A stretch of DNA of 33,048 nt. Source: an uncultured Ruminococcus sp. (GTDB lineage Bacteria > Bacillota > Clostridia > Oscillospirales > Acutalibacteraceae). Positions within the stretch are counted from its first letter, which is position 1. Every line of letters starts with the position of its first letter. The position numbers were made by a program, and so were the translations under genes. Location of the stretch: positions 1 through 33,048 of the forward strand of contig CACYIC010000014.1 in assembly GCA_902774325.1 (NCBI GenBank), given 5' to 3'. The notes beneath the pieces were generated by a model. It saw only the letters and a program-made list of their open reading frames with translations. It was not told the origin of the DNA and searched no databases. Positions 6,502 through 14,409 of this stretch are shown in pieces.

Positions 6502-7452
6502 TTAATCGAGGAAGGCGGCGCCGATGATTCCCGCGTCGTTTCCGAGAGAAGCCCTGCAAATGACCGTCTGCTTGTCGTTGTGCTTGGTGTAGCGCTCCTT
6601 CTCGACGATCGCCCTGACGGGACCGAGGAGATTTTCGCCCTGATTCGATATACCGCCGCCGATGCAGAGCACGTCGGGCTGGAAGATATTTATAATATTT
6701 ACAAGACCTGTCGAGAGGTAGCCGATATAATCCTCGAGCACTTCCTTGGCGGCGGGATCTCCGGCTGCCGCTGCGTCAAAGGAGGTCTTACCGTCTACCT
6801 TGTTGATATCGCCGTCGCAGAGCTTGAGCATATAGCTGTAGTCGAGCTTCTCGGTGAGGATCTTCGCCTTGGTCAGATTGATAAGACCGGTCGCGGAGGC
6901 GTAGGTTTCCCAGCAGCCCTTTCTGCCGCAGGCGCATTCCTTGCCGTCCTTGACGATGACCATGTGACCCAGCTCGGCGCCCGCGTAATTCGAGCCGCTG
7001 TAGATCTTGCCGTTGATGATGATTCCGCCGCCTACGCCTGTTCCCAGGGTGATGGCAACGGCGTTCTTGGCGCCCTTCGCGCTTCCGGCGAGATATTCGC
7101 CGAGAGCTGCCGCGTTTGCGTCGTTCTCAATGAGCACCTTCTTGCCGAGGCGCTCCTTCATCATCTTTACTACCTCCCAGTTGTGGAAGAAGAGGTTAGC
7201 GGAATACTCGATCACGCCCGTGCGGGGATTGACCGCGCCGGGAACTCCGATTCCGATACATTCGACCTCGTCGATCGTGATGCCCGCCTTTTCCGCTGCC
7301 TTGAGCGCCACCTCAGCCATGCTGTCACAGATCTCGCTCTCGGGACGCGGCACGTTTGTCTTGCACGACGCCTTTGCCACGATTTTGTAATCCTCGTCGA
7401 CAACTCCCGCTACGATATTTGTTCCGCCCAGATCAATACCTATTCTATACAT
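6502..7452 (-). CDS. glk: ROK-family glucokinase
   Basis: A 316-residue ROK kinase that phosphorylates glucose to glucose-6-phosphate with ATP, feeding glycolysis. Visible motifs are the N-terminal phosphate loop IGIDLGGTNI (4-13) and the sugar-binding/catalytic stretch ENDANAAALGE with its DANAA catalytic Asp. The ROK core LGTGVGGGIIING and the zinc-binding CACGRKGCWE motif after the conserved ELGHM are also present, as is the C-terminal IGGGISNQGE. Length and motif order match Gram-positive GlcK. AAAGGAG lies upstream of ATG 7452. It stands between two terminators, so it is monocistronic; the upstream promoter is weak (7499-7527). Glucose as substrate is inferred from similarity; other ROK hexokinases cannot be fully excluded. 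Confidence 0.92.
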   Translation of the reverse strand: MYRIGIDLGGTNIVAGVVDEDYKIVAKASCKTNVPRPESEICDSMAEVALKAAEKAGITIDEVECIGIGVPGAVNPRTGVIEYSANLFFHNWEVVKMMKERLGKKVLIENDANAAALGEYLAGSAKGAKNAVAITLGTGVGGGIIINGKIYSGSNYAGAELGHMVIVKDGKECACGRKGCWETYASATGLINLTKAKILTEKLDYSYMLKLCDGDINKVDGKTSFDAAAAGDPAAKEVLEDYIGYLSTGLVNIINIFQPDVLCIGGGISNQGENLLGPVRAIVEKERYTKHNDKQTVICRASLGNDAGIIGAAFLD

Positions 7453-7498
7453 TTTTTAAACTCCTTTTCTAGATTGATACTAAAAATCGTTCAACAAC

Positions 7499-7527
7499 AT
7501 AATAACACAAAATGCTTTAAAACACAA
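7499..7527 (-). promoter_or_regulatory. Possible promoter of glk
   Basis: TTGTGT (7522-7527) and TATTAT (7499-7504) on the minus strand with a 17-base spacer. The match is moderate and the -35 overlaps the T-tract of the serS terminator. No better candidate was seen before glk. Confidence 0.4.
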
Positions 7528-7570
7528 TAACCGCCGCAAATTTTTTGTACAAATTTTTGCGGCGGTTTTT
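7522..7570 (-). terminator. Terminator of the parA-parB-serS transcript
   Basis: CCGCCGCAAA.. (from 7531) pairs with ..TTTGCGGCGG (to 7565) in a long stem of at least 10 GC-rich outer pairs plus A/T inner pairs around GTAC. T-rich sequence follows on the minus strand. It lies about 30 bases beyond the serS stop codon. Confidence 0.85.
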
Positions 7571-7596
7571 ATTATATCTGTTGTTATTCCTGTTGA

Positions 7597-8874
7597 TTAT
7601 TTAATGAGCTCCTTGCCGCCCATATAAGGTCTGAGCGCGACGGGGATATTGATCGAGCCGTCGGCGTTGAGATTGTTCTCGAGGAAGGCGATGAGCATTC
7701 TCGGAGGAGCTACTACGGTGTTGTTGAGGGTATGGGCAAAATATTTGCCGTCCTTGCCGGATACCCTGATCTTGAGTCTGCGCGCCTGAGCGTCGCCGAG
7801 GTTAGAGCAGGAGCCGACCTCGAAATACTTCTTCTGGCGCGGCGACCATGCCTCTACGTCGAGCGAACGGACCTTGAGATCCGCGAGATCTCCGGAGCAG
7901 CACTCGAGGGTGCGGACGGGGATATCGAGCGAGCGGAACAGATCGACGGTATTCTGCCAGAGCTTGTCGAACCACATCTTGCTGTCCTCGGGCTTGCAGA
8001 CTACGATCATTTCCTGCTTCTCGAACTGATGGATGCGGTATACGCCGCGCTCCTCTATTCCGTGAGCTCCCTTCTCCTTGCGGAAGCAGGGAGAATAGCT
8101 GGTGAGGGTCTGAGGCAGATCCTCCTCCTTGTTTATAGTATCAATGAATTTTCCGATCATGGAGTGCTCGCTGGTGCCGATAAGAAAGAGATCCTCGCCC
8201 TCGATCTTGTACATCATGGAATCCATCTCGGCAAAGCTCATTACGCCGGTCACGACATTTGAGCGGATCATGAAGGGCGGTACGCAGTAGGTGAAGCCTC
8301 TGTCGATCATGAAGTCGCGGGCATAAGAGATCACCGCGCTGTGCAGTCTGGCGATGTCGCCCATGAGATAATAGAAGCCGTTGCCCGCTACCTTTCTCGC
8401 GGAATCGAGGTCGATACCGTTGAGACTCTCCATGATGTCGGTATGATAGGGAACCTCAAAATCAGGCACGACAGGCTCGCCGAAGCGCTCGATCTCGACG
8501 TTTTGGCTGTCGTCCTTGCCGATGGGGACCTCGGGATCAATGATCTGGGGGATCTGCATCATGATCTCTGTTACCTTTGCGGAAAGCTCGCTCTCCTGAG
8601 CCTCAAGCTCCTCGAGCTGCTTTGCCTGCTTGGTGACCTCTTCCCTGATAGCCATTGCCTCGTCCTTTTTGCCCTGGGCCATCAGCGCGCCTATCTGCTT
8701 GGAGATCTTATTGCGGTTTGAGCGCAGCTCGTCCGCCTGCTGCTTCGCGGCGCGGCTCTTTGCGTCAAGCTCTATAACCTTGTCGACCAGCTCAAGCTTT
8801 TGATCCTGGAATTTTTTGCGGATGTTTTCCTTTACCGCCTCGGGGTTTTCTCTCAAGAATTTTATATCAATCAT
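7597..8874 (-). CDS. serS: Seryl-tRNA synthetase
   Basis: A 425-residue class II aminoacyl-tRNA synthetase that charges tRNA-Ser and tRNA-Sec with serine. An N-terminal long coiled coil (about 1-105, rich in K/E/Q/A heptads) grips the tRNA. The catalytic domain has motif 2 SPCFRKEKGAHGIEERGVYRIHQF and motif 3 NNTVVAPPRMLIAFLEN, with the TSEH serine/ATP pocket motif (LIGTSEHSM). Length is normal. AGGAG lies 8 bases before ATG 8874. The gap to parB is 18 bases, so serS is the last gene of the parA-parB-serS transcript and ends at the long hairpin at 7522-7570. The gap is too short for a T-box, so serine-specific control at this point is unlikely. Confidence 0.97.
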   Translation of the reverse strand: MIDIKFLRENPEAVKENIRKKFQDQKLELVDKVIELDAKSRAAKQQADELRSNRNKISKQIGALMAQGKKDEAMAIREEVTKQAKQLEELEAQESELSAKVTEIMMQIPQIIDPEVPIGKDDSQNVEIERFGEPVVPDFEVPYHTDIMESLNGIDLDSARKVAGNGFYYLMGDIARLHSAVISYARDFMIDRGFTYCVPPFMIRSNVVTGVMSFAEMDSMMYKIEGEDLFLIGTSEHSMIGKFIDTINKEEDLPQTLTSYSPCFRKEKGAHGIEERGVYRIHQFEKQEMIVVCKPEDSKMWFDKLWQNTVDLFRSLDIPVRTLECCSGDLADLKVRSLDVEAWSPRQKKYFEVGSCSNLGDAQARRLKIRVSGKDGKYFAHTLNNTVVAPPRMLIAFLENNLNADGSINIPVALRPYMGGKELIK

Positions 8875-8892
8875 TTTTGCTTCTCCTGTTCC

Positions 8893-9744
8893 TTATTTTA
8901 ATTTATTTGAAAGCTCCTGCAGCTCCTCGTCCGAATAAAACTCGATAGTGAGCGTGCCGCCTTCCTTGTTTTTGCTTTTGTTTACAGTTATTTTTCTGCC
9001 GAGGCTCTCGTTGAGGGCAAGCTCGACCATTGTATAAAACGAAGGCTTTTTCTCCGGCGCGGGGGCTTCGCGCTTTTCCTGTCCGAGCTTCTTGCAGAGC
9101 TTTTCGGTCTGCCTGACCGACATATCCTTGGCTATCACCGCCTGAGCCGCCTCGTTCATCATTTCCTCGCCTTCAAGCGAGAGCAGGGCTCTGGCGTGAC
9201 CCGCCGATATTTTGCCGTCCTTTAGGTATTCCCTCACGCTTTCGGGGAGCTTTAATAGTCTCAGAGCGTTAGCGACCGCCGGGCGTGATTTTCCGACCGA
9301 CTGCGCTACCATATCCTGAGTGAAGCCGTGCTCGTTCATCAGAGCGGAATAACCCTCCGCCTCCTCGAGCGGCGACAGATCGACTCTCTGCAGATTCTCG
9401 ATAAGCGCGAGCTCCATGGTCTCAGCTTCCGAAAGCTCGCGGATAATAACGGGTATCTCGGTGAGTCCCGCCATCCTGCAGGCTCTGTACCGCCTTTCAC
9501 CCGCTACGATCTCGTAGCCGCCCAAAGTCAGCGGCCTTACAAGTATCGGCTGCAGCAGTCCGTGCTGTGAGATGCTTTCGGCAAGCTCCGACAGGGCTTT
9601 TTCGTCAAATTCTGTTCGTGGCTGACTTCGGTTCGGCTCTATTTCGGAAATCGGCAGCATGACGTTGCCGTTTTCCTGCTCGCTGTCGTTCTCAATGAAA
9701 ATAGCGTTGAGTCCCTTGCCGAGTCCGCCGGGTTTTTTTGCCAT
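8893..9744 (-). CDS. parB: Chromosome-partitioning protein ParB (Spo0J)
   Basis: A 283-residue ParB-family CTPase clamp that loads at parS and spreads, organising the origin region and recruiting SMC. It shows the N-terminal ParA-interaction segment (KKPGGLGKGLNAIF), then the CTP-binding domain with LVRPLTLGGYEIVAGERRYRACRMAG including the GERRYRA box. The ENLQR motif, the helix-turn-helix DNA-binding part (HGFTQDMVAQSVGKSRPAVANALRLLKLP) and a C-terminal dimerisation domain follow. Start ATG 9744 overlaps the parA stop codon by one base (9744), so the two are translationally coupled. Two perfect parS sites occur in the window. A paralogue, Noc, lies upstream at 10859. Confidence 0.96.
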   Translation of the reverse strand: MAKKPGGLGKGLNAIFIENDSEQENGNVMLPISEIEPNRSQPRTEFDEKALSELAESISQHGLLQPILVRPLTLGGYEIVAGERRYRACRMAGLTEIPVIIRELSEAETMELALIENLQRVDLSPLEEAEGYSALMNEHGFTQDMVAQSVGKSRPAVANALRLLKLPESVREYLKDGKISAGHARALLSLEGEEMMNEAAQAVIAKDMSVRQTEKLCKKLGQEKREAPAPEKKPSFYTMVELALNESLGRKITVNKSKNKEGGTLTIEFYSDEELQELSNKLK

Positions 9745-10511
9745 CAGCGTTTCTCCTTTGCTGTTATTTCCTTGGCAAGCTCGCTGTAGGCGATGCTTCC
9801 CTTGCAGTTTTTATCGTAATATATGACCGGCATTCCGAAGCTGGGAGCCTCAGAGAGGCGCACGCCTCTGGTGATCACCGTGCCGAACACCTTTCCCGGG
9901 AAGAACTTCTTTACCTCCTCAACCACCTGCTGGGTGAGATTGAGTCTGCCGTCGTACATCGTCAGCAAAACTCCCTCGAGCTCGATCGTGCGGTTGTACT
10001 GCCTTTTTATCCTTCTGACCGTGCTCATGAGCTGCGACAAGCCCTCAAGCGCATAGTACTCGCACTGGATCGGAACAATAAACGAATCCGCGACTGTCAG
10101 CGCGTTGGCGGTAATAAGCCCCAGCGACGGAGGACAGTCTATAATAATATAGTCGTAGTACTGCTTGATAGGCAGGAGAGCGTTTTTCAGCAGTGCCTCC
10201 CTGTGGGACTTCTCGGCTATCTCAAGCTCAGCCGCGGCGAGGTTGATGTTTGACGGAAGTACATGGAGATTTTGATACGGCGTTGTAAGCACGCATTCCT
10301 CCGCCTTTGTTCCGTCCACCATGATATTGTAGGTGGATAACTTCACCTTGCTTTTGTCGATAGCTACTCCGCTCGTGGCGTTTCCCTGAGGATCGGCGTC
10401 GACGAGCAGAGTCTTTCTGCCGAGCGCTCCGAGACAAGCCGCCAGATTCACGGCTGTCGTGGTCTTCCCTACTCCGCCCTTTTGGTTGGATATTGCAATT
10501 ATCTTTGCCAC
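9744..10511 (-). CDS. parA: Chromosome-partitioning ATPase ParA (Soj)
   Basis: A 255-residue ParA/MinD-type ATPase with deviant Walker A KGGVGKTTTAVN (residues 11-22). It also has DADPQGNATSG and Walker B YIIIDCPPSLG. It partners with ParB in origin segregation and, in Bacillus, modulates DnaA activity. The start is GTG 10511, with AAGGA 9 bases upstream. It follows a 347-base gap that holds a terminator, a parS site and its own promoter (10545-10573), so parA-parB-serS is a transcription unit separate from noc. Coding sequence around 9891-9904 contains a palindrome close to the Noc-binding consensus. Confidence 0.96.
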   Translation of the reverse strand: MAKIIAISNQKGGVGKTTTAVNLAACLGALGRKTLLVDADPQGNATSGVAIDKSKVKLSTYNIMVDGTKAEECVLTTPYQNLHVLPSNINLAAAELEIAEKSHREALLKNALLPIKQYYDYIIIDCPPSLGLITANALTVADSFIVPIQCEYYALEGLSQLMSTVRRIKRQYNRTIELEGVLLTMYDGRLNLTQQVVEEVKKFFPGKVFGTVITRGVRLSEAPSFGMPVIYYDKNCKGSIAYSELAKEITAKEKR

Positions 10512-10544
10512 TTTCTCAAATCCTTATTTTAAAAATCTTTATGT

Positions 10545-10573
10545 ATTATACCACAGATATCGCGTCTTTTGAA
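10545..10573 (-). promoter_or_regulatory. Promoter of parA-parB-serS
   Basis: TATAAT (10545-10550) with a weaker -35 TTCAAA (10568-10573), 17-base spacer, on the minus strand. The leader is about 30 bases. Confidence 0.65.
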
Positions 10574-10674
10574 GTGTTTTTGAAGAATTATTTGAAATTT
10601 TCTTATATTTTCATTTTCAATTTTTAAGCAACGCCGAATAATTATCTTGATTCCTTACTTTTTCGCGTTTTTCA

Positions 10675-10690
10675 TGTTTCACGTGAAACA
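10675..10690. promoter_or_regulatory. parS: parS centromere site
   Basis: TGTTTCACGTGAAACA, a perfect 16-bp palindrome identical to the Bacillus parS consensus. It is the loading site for ParB and lies just upstream of the parA promoter. Confidence 0.97.
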
Positions 10691-10732
10691 TTTCTATCCT
10701 GCTTTATTCTGATATCAGCTTTTTCAAAAAGC

Positions 10733-10759
10733 AAAAAGACGCGCCGAAGCACGTCTTTT
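10733..10759 (-). terminator. Terminator after noc, UUCG tetraloop
   Basis: On the minus strand GACGTGC-TTCG-GCGCGTC forms a 7-bp stem (one U-G pair) closed by a UUCG tetraloop, preceded by A and followed by TTTTTGC. It lies about 100 bases past the noc stop codon. Confidence 0.85.
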
Positions 10760-10858
10760 CGCAAGGGGTTAGATAAGGAAATGGGTATGAGTGGAACGGG
10801 TATAAAATTATACCCAAGTGGAAAGTAAGGTTGTTTTTCACGTCATTTTCAACACTGT

Positions 10859-11686
10859 TTATTGTTTGGGCTTTTGAATCTGGGATTTAGGGATCCTGAT
10901 TGTGTATTCAATAAAATTTCCTGTTTCTGTTTTGTTTGATTGTGCGTCGATCCCCGCGACCCTCATTGTATCAACAGCCCTGTTTATCGTGTTGAGAAAG
11001 ATTCTGAAGTCTTTTATCACCGCTTTGCTCTTGCCCTCGGGCTTCTTTTCCCTCGGAGCCGATTTTATGTATATGCCGACAAGCTGCTCGGTTTGGATCA
11101 CATTTAAATTATCGGCGATTATCCTCGATAATACCTCTCGCCTGATTTTCTCGTCCGCTATTCTGAGGAGTGCCCGCGCGTGACGTTCGCTCAGTCCCGC
11201 GCTTTCGATCATCTCCTGCTCATCGCTGCTCAGTCTTAATAATCTCAGCTTATTGGCGACAGTCGACTGAGTCTTTCCGAGCTTTAATGCCGCCTGCTCC
11301 TGCGTCAGACCGTATCTGCGAATCAGCTTTGAGATCCCCCGCGCCTCCTCAAACATTCCGAGGTCGGTTCTCTGCAAATTTTCCAGCAGAGCAAAGACAG
11401 CCGATTCACGGTCGCTGCAGCTCACAAGCAGACACGGAACCTCTCTCAGTCCCGCCATTACAGCCGCTCTAAGCCTTCTCTCGCCCGCCACAAGCTCAAA
11501 TTCATTGTTGCCCGCCTTTCTCACGGTCAGGGGCTGCAATATGCCGTTCTCCCTTATCGACTGCGAGAGCGCCAATAGCTCCTCTTCATTGAACTGCTTG
11601 CGGGGCTGAGCCCTGTTAGGACGGATCCGGACGATCGGCAGCACCAGGATCTTGTTCTCACCTTTAGTAAATAAACGCAACCGCAT
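10859..11686 (-). CDS. noc: Nucleoid-occlusion protein Noc (ParB paralogue)
   Basis: A 275-residue ParB-family protein. Order of parts: an N-terminal MRLRLFTKGENK with basic/hydrophobic character like the membrane-targeting helix of Noc, the motif LPIVRIRPNRAQPRKQF, and the CTP box LVAGERRLRAAVMAG. ENLQRTDLGMFEEARG, an HTH (YGLTQEQAALKLGKTQSTVANKLRLL) and a variable C-terminus follow. In Bacillus, Noc binds its own sites around the chromosome and blocks FtsZ assembly over the nucleoid. The position between rsmG and parA is the standard noc locus. I chose ATG 11686, since this matches the usual Noc N-terminus; an ATG at 11735-11737 gives 17 more residues and neither has a good ribosome site (AAGGAG at about 11759-11764 is too far). 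Identity as Noc rather than a second ParB rests mainly on synteny. Confidence 0.88.
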   Translation of the reverse strand: MRLRLFTKGENKILVLPIVRIRPNRAQPRKQFNEEELLALSQSIRENGILQPLTVRKAGNNEFELVAGERRLRAAVMAGLREVPCLLVSCSDRESAVFALLENLQRTDLGMFEEARGISKLIRRYGLTQEQAALKLGKTQSTVANKLRLLRLSSDEQEMIESAGLSERHARALLRIADEKIRREVLSRIIADNLNVIQTEQLVGIYIKSAPREKKPEGKSKAVIKDFRIFLNTINRAVDTMRVAGIDAQSNKTETGNFIEYTIRIPKSQIQKPKQ

Positions 11687-11806
11687 CACCCGAGTGTCAG
11701 CATCAGGGGTTGTCCCTGTGCTATTATAATAACACATCGGATGTGCGGTTTCTGTCGAATCTCCTTGCGGAAAAAAATTTTGTTTTGTCGTTATCCGTCG
11801 AATAGA

Positions 11807-12532
11807 TCAGAGAGGCTTAGCCTTTATCCTTCCGTTAACGCGAGGATATTTTTCCGGCGTCGGCTGTATCTTTTCAATAACTATAAGGCTTCTGCTGCCG
11901 CCTCCAAGAGGCAGCTCAAAGCTCTGCGCTTTATCAAACTTTCCGCCGAGGATCTGTACAGCCTTTCGCGCCTCGTCAAGCTCCTGCTCAAAGTCGCCTC
12001 CCTTGAAGGCGATGAACCGTCCCGAAAGACGCGCAAAGGGAAGGCAGTATTCGCTGAGCACGTTAAGCCGCGCGACCGCTCTTGATACCACAAAATCGAA
12101 GCTCTCCCTGTAATCCAAGTCCTGACCGAGCTCCTCGGCTCTGCCCTGAACAAACTCGGCTTCTATCCCGAGTCGGGAAGTCAGCTCCTTAAGAAACAAA
12201 AATCTCTTTTTAAGGCTGTCGAGAAGGGTGAGCCTGATATCCGGTCTTATCAGCTTTATCACAACTCCGGGAAAGCCCGCGCCGGTTCCGATATCTATCA
12301 GAGAAGCGCACTCCGGAATATCGGAGATGTATTCAAAAAAAGCAAGACTGTCGGCAAAATGCTTGACCGCTACTCCCTCGGGATCTGTGATCGCGGTGAG
12401 ATTTATTTTTTCGTTCCATTCGACAAGCAGCCGATAATACAAATCAAATTGCGAAAGTAAAGCCTCGTCGATTTTAAGACCGTAATTGTCTGTCGCCATC
12501 CTCAGGTATTTTATGAGCTCGTTGTTCTGCAT
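11807..12532 (-). CDS. rsmG: 16S rRNA (guanine-527-N7)-methyltransferase RsmG (GidB)
   Basis: A 241-residue class I methyltransferase that methylates N7 of G527 in the 530 loop of 16S rRNA. Visible features are the ribosome-binding N-terminus, KINLTAITDPEGVAVKHFADSL, the SAM-binding loop LIDIGTGAGFPGVVIKL and later FVVSRAVARL. The start is ATG 12532, one base after the mnmG stop codon. GGAAAGGA at the end of mnmG is 7 bases upstream and serves as its ribosome site; a longer frame from 12595 would overlap mnmG heavily. Part of the mnmE-mnmG-rsmG-noc transcript. Confidence 0.95.
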   Translation of the reverse strand: MQNNELIKYLRMATDNYGLKIDEALLSQFDLYYRLLVEWNEKINLTAITDPEGVAVKHFADSLAFFEYISDIPECASLIDIGTGAGFPGVVIKLIRPDIRLTLLDSLKKRFLFLKELTSRLGIEAEFVQGRAEELGQDLDYRESFDFVVSRAVARLNVLSEYCLPFARLSGRFIAFKGGDFEQELDEARKAVQILGGKFDKAQSFELPLGGGSRSLIVIEKIQPTPEKYPRVNGRIKAKPL

Positions 12533-12533
12533 A

Positions 12534-14405
12534 TCATTGTCCTTTCCGTGAAGCGAGCCAAATAAGCAGCACGCTGACGTCAGCCGGTGAAACACCGGAT
12601 ATTCTGGACGCCTGTCCTATGCTAAGCGGTTTGATCTTATTCAGCTTCTCCTGAGCCTCAAGCCGCAGTCCCTTTATCTCGCGGTAATCAAAGCTCTGAG
12701 GCAGTTTTTTGTTTTCGAGCTTCTTTACCTGCTCTACCTGCTTAAGCTGCTTTCCGATATATCCCTCATACTTTATCTCGATCTGAACCTGCTCCATTAC
12801 GTTCTTGTCAAGCTCGGGTCTTTGAGTATCGACGGGAGCCAGCGCCTCATAATCGAGCTGAGGTCTCTTCATAAGCTCGATAAGTCTCACGCCTGTAGTT
12901 ATCTCGGATGTTTCACGTGAAACAAGTATGCGGTTGACCTCCTCGGTGGGAGATATGACCGTGGTTTTCAATCTCTTTATCTCAGCCCTTTTCTGCTCCT
13001 GCTTATCAAGAAAGCGGCGGTAGCGCTCCTCGCCGATCAGCCCGATTTCATGACCCAGCGGGGTCAATCTCTCGTCGGCGTTATCCTGACGCAGTACAAG
13101 TCTGTATTCGCTGCGAGAGGTCATCATCCTGTAAGGCTCGTTTGCTCCCTTTGTAACCAAGTCGTCAATAAGCGTACCGATATACGAGCTGTCGCGGGTG
13201 AGAATGATCTGCTCCTTGCCGAGAACCTTTCTCGCCGCGTTAATCCCCGCTATAAGACCCTGAGCGGCAGCCTCCTCATAGCCGGAGCTTCCGTTGAATT
13301 GTCCCGCTCCGTACAGACCCTCAAAGCTCTTGAATTCGAGAGTCGGCAACATCGCGGTCGGATCGACGCAGTCATATTCGATGGCGTAAGCCGGACGCAT
13401 GATAACGCAGTTCTCAAGTCCCCTGATCGTATGGTAGAACTTGAGCTGCACCTCCTCCGGCAGAGAGCTGCTCATTCCCTGCAAATACATCTCCTCGGTG
13501 TTTTCGCCGCAGGGCTCAATAAAAAGCTGGTGGCGCGGCTTGTCGCCGAAGCGCATTATCTTATCCTCAAAGCTCGGGCAATAACGCGGGCCCACTCCTT
13601 CAATCTTGCCGGCGTAGAGCGGCGAGCGGTGGATATTTTCGAGAATGATCTGCTTTGTCGCGTCGTTCGTCCAGCTTATATGGCAGACGACCTTGTTATC
13701 TCCCAGCTCCCTTGTTTCATAGGAAAAAGGCTCCGGCGGGTCGTCGCCCTCCTGCACCTCAAGCTCCGAAAAATCAATTGAACGTCTGAGCACCCTCGCG
13801 GGAGTTCCCGTCTTGAAGCGGCGCAGAGGCAAGCCCAGCTCCTTGAGGCTTTGTCCGAGCTTGGTCGCGGGAAATATCCCGTCGGGTCCGCTCTCATAGC
13901 TGACCTCGCCGACAAATATCCTGCCGCCGAGATATGTACCTGTCGCTATTATGACGGTCTTTGTCCTGTAGACCGCGAGCATTTGAGTAGTCAGCTCGTA
14001 GCCATCCCCGGTCTTTTTTATATCAGTGATCTCAGCCTGACGAAGCTCGAGGTTTTCCTGAAGCTCAAGCTTGTGCTTCATGACCTCGCTGTATTTCCGC
14101 CTGTCGATCTGGGCGCGCAGAGAATGAACAGCGGGACCCTTTCCCCTGTTGAGCATCCTCGACTGCAAAAAGCACTCGTCGGCGGTCTTTCCCATCTCTC
14201 CTCCGAGAGCGTCGAGCTCGCGCACAAGATGACCCTTTGCCGTTCCTCCTATCGAGGGGTTGCAGGGGCAGTTGCCCACCGCGTCCATATTGATTGTAAA
14301 AACAGCCGTTTTGCAGCCCAGCCTCGCGGCGGCAAGAGCCGCCTCTATTCCCGCGTGACCCGCGCCGATAACGACCGCGTCATATTCGCCCGCAAAATAA
14401 TTCAT
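12534..14405 (-). CDS. mnmG: tRNA uridine-34 5-carboxymethylaminomethyl modification enzyme MnmG (GidA)
   Basis: A 623-residue FAD protein that, with MnmE, adds the carboxymethylaminomethyl group to U34 of certain tRNAs. The N-terminal FAD-binding Rossmann motif is VIGAGHAGIEAALAAARLG (about 12-30). Next come the conserved NCPCNPSIGGTAKGHLVRE with the catalytic Cys pair region, and FKTGTPARV. The glycine-rich GLYGAGQFNGSSGYEEAAAQG and the C-terminal MnmE/tRNA-binding helical domain (about 550-623) follow. Length is normal. ATG 14405 is 4 bases after the mnmE stop codon. The coding sequence for VSRET (around 12909-12924) is at the same time a perfect parS site. Confidence 0.97.
   Translation of the reverse strand: MNYFAGEYDAVVIGAGHAGIEAALAAARLGCKTAVFTINMDAVGNCPCNPSIGGTAKGHLVRELDALGGEMGKTADECFLQSRMLNRGKGPAVHSLRAQIDRRKYSEVMKHKLELQENLELRQAEITDIKKTGDGYELTTQMLAVYRTKTVIIATGTYLGGRIFVGEVSYESGPDGIFPATKLGQSLKELGLPLRRFKTGTPARVLRRSIDFSELEVQEGDDPPEPFSYETRELGDNKVVCHISWTNDATKQIILENIHRSPLYAGKIEGVGPRYCPSFEDKIMRFGDKPRHQLFIEPCGENTEEMYLQGMSSSLPEEVQLKFYHTIRGLENCVIMRPAYAIEYDCVDPTAMLPTLEFKSFEGLYGAGQFNGSSGYEEAAAQGLIAGINAARKVLGKEQIILTRDSSYIGTLIDDLVTKGANEPYRMMTSRSEYRLVLRQDNADERLTPLGHEIGLIGEERYRRFLDKQEQKRAEIKRLKTTVISPTEEVNRILVSRETSEITTGVRLIELMKRPQLDYEALAPVDTQRPELDKNVMEQVQIEIKYEGYIGKQLKQVEQVKKLENKKLPQSFDYREIKGLRLEAQEKLNKIKPLSIGQASRISGVSPADVSVLLIWLASRKGQ
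12909..12924. promoter_or_regulatory. parS: parS centromere site inside mnmG
   Basis: A second perfect TGTTTCACGTGAAACA. It sits inside the mnmG reading frame, encoding part of the VSRET residues on the minus strand. ParB loading here would cover the noc-mnmG region. Confidence 0.95.
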
Positions 14406-14409
14406 ACTA

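Larger units (their letters stand above)
10512..10858. other. noc-parA intergenic region
   Basis: A 347-base gap holding, from the parA side outward, the parA promoter (10545-10573), an A/T-rich stretch with no clear motif (10574-10670) and a perfect parS (10675-10690). Next come a UUCG-capped terminator (10733-10759), an 8+8-base inverted repeat GGGTATAA/TTATACCC (10798-10815) and, just beyond the noc stop, TTTTCAACA (10846-10854), which matches the DnaA-box candidates near dnaN. No gene is visible. Confidence 0.7.

Noticed and set aside
6580..7530. 316-residue plus-strand open frame opposite glk
   Set aside because: Antisense shadow of the glucokinase gene. No known motifs; the minus-strand product is a full ROK kinase.
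8875..8892. T-box leader for serS
   Set aside because: Only 18 bases separate serS from parB.
10332..10340. TTATCCACC on the minus strand as a DnaA box
   Set aside because: 8 of 9 match, but it lies alone within parA coding sequence far from the origin cluster.
11735..11737. Upstream ATG of noc as the true start
   Set aside because: It lies at a TATAAT-like sequence without a usable ribosome site. Kept as an alternative only.
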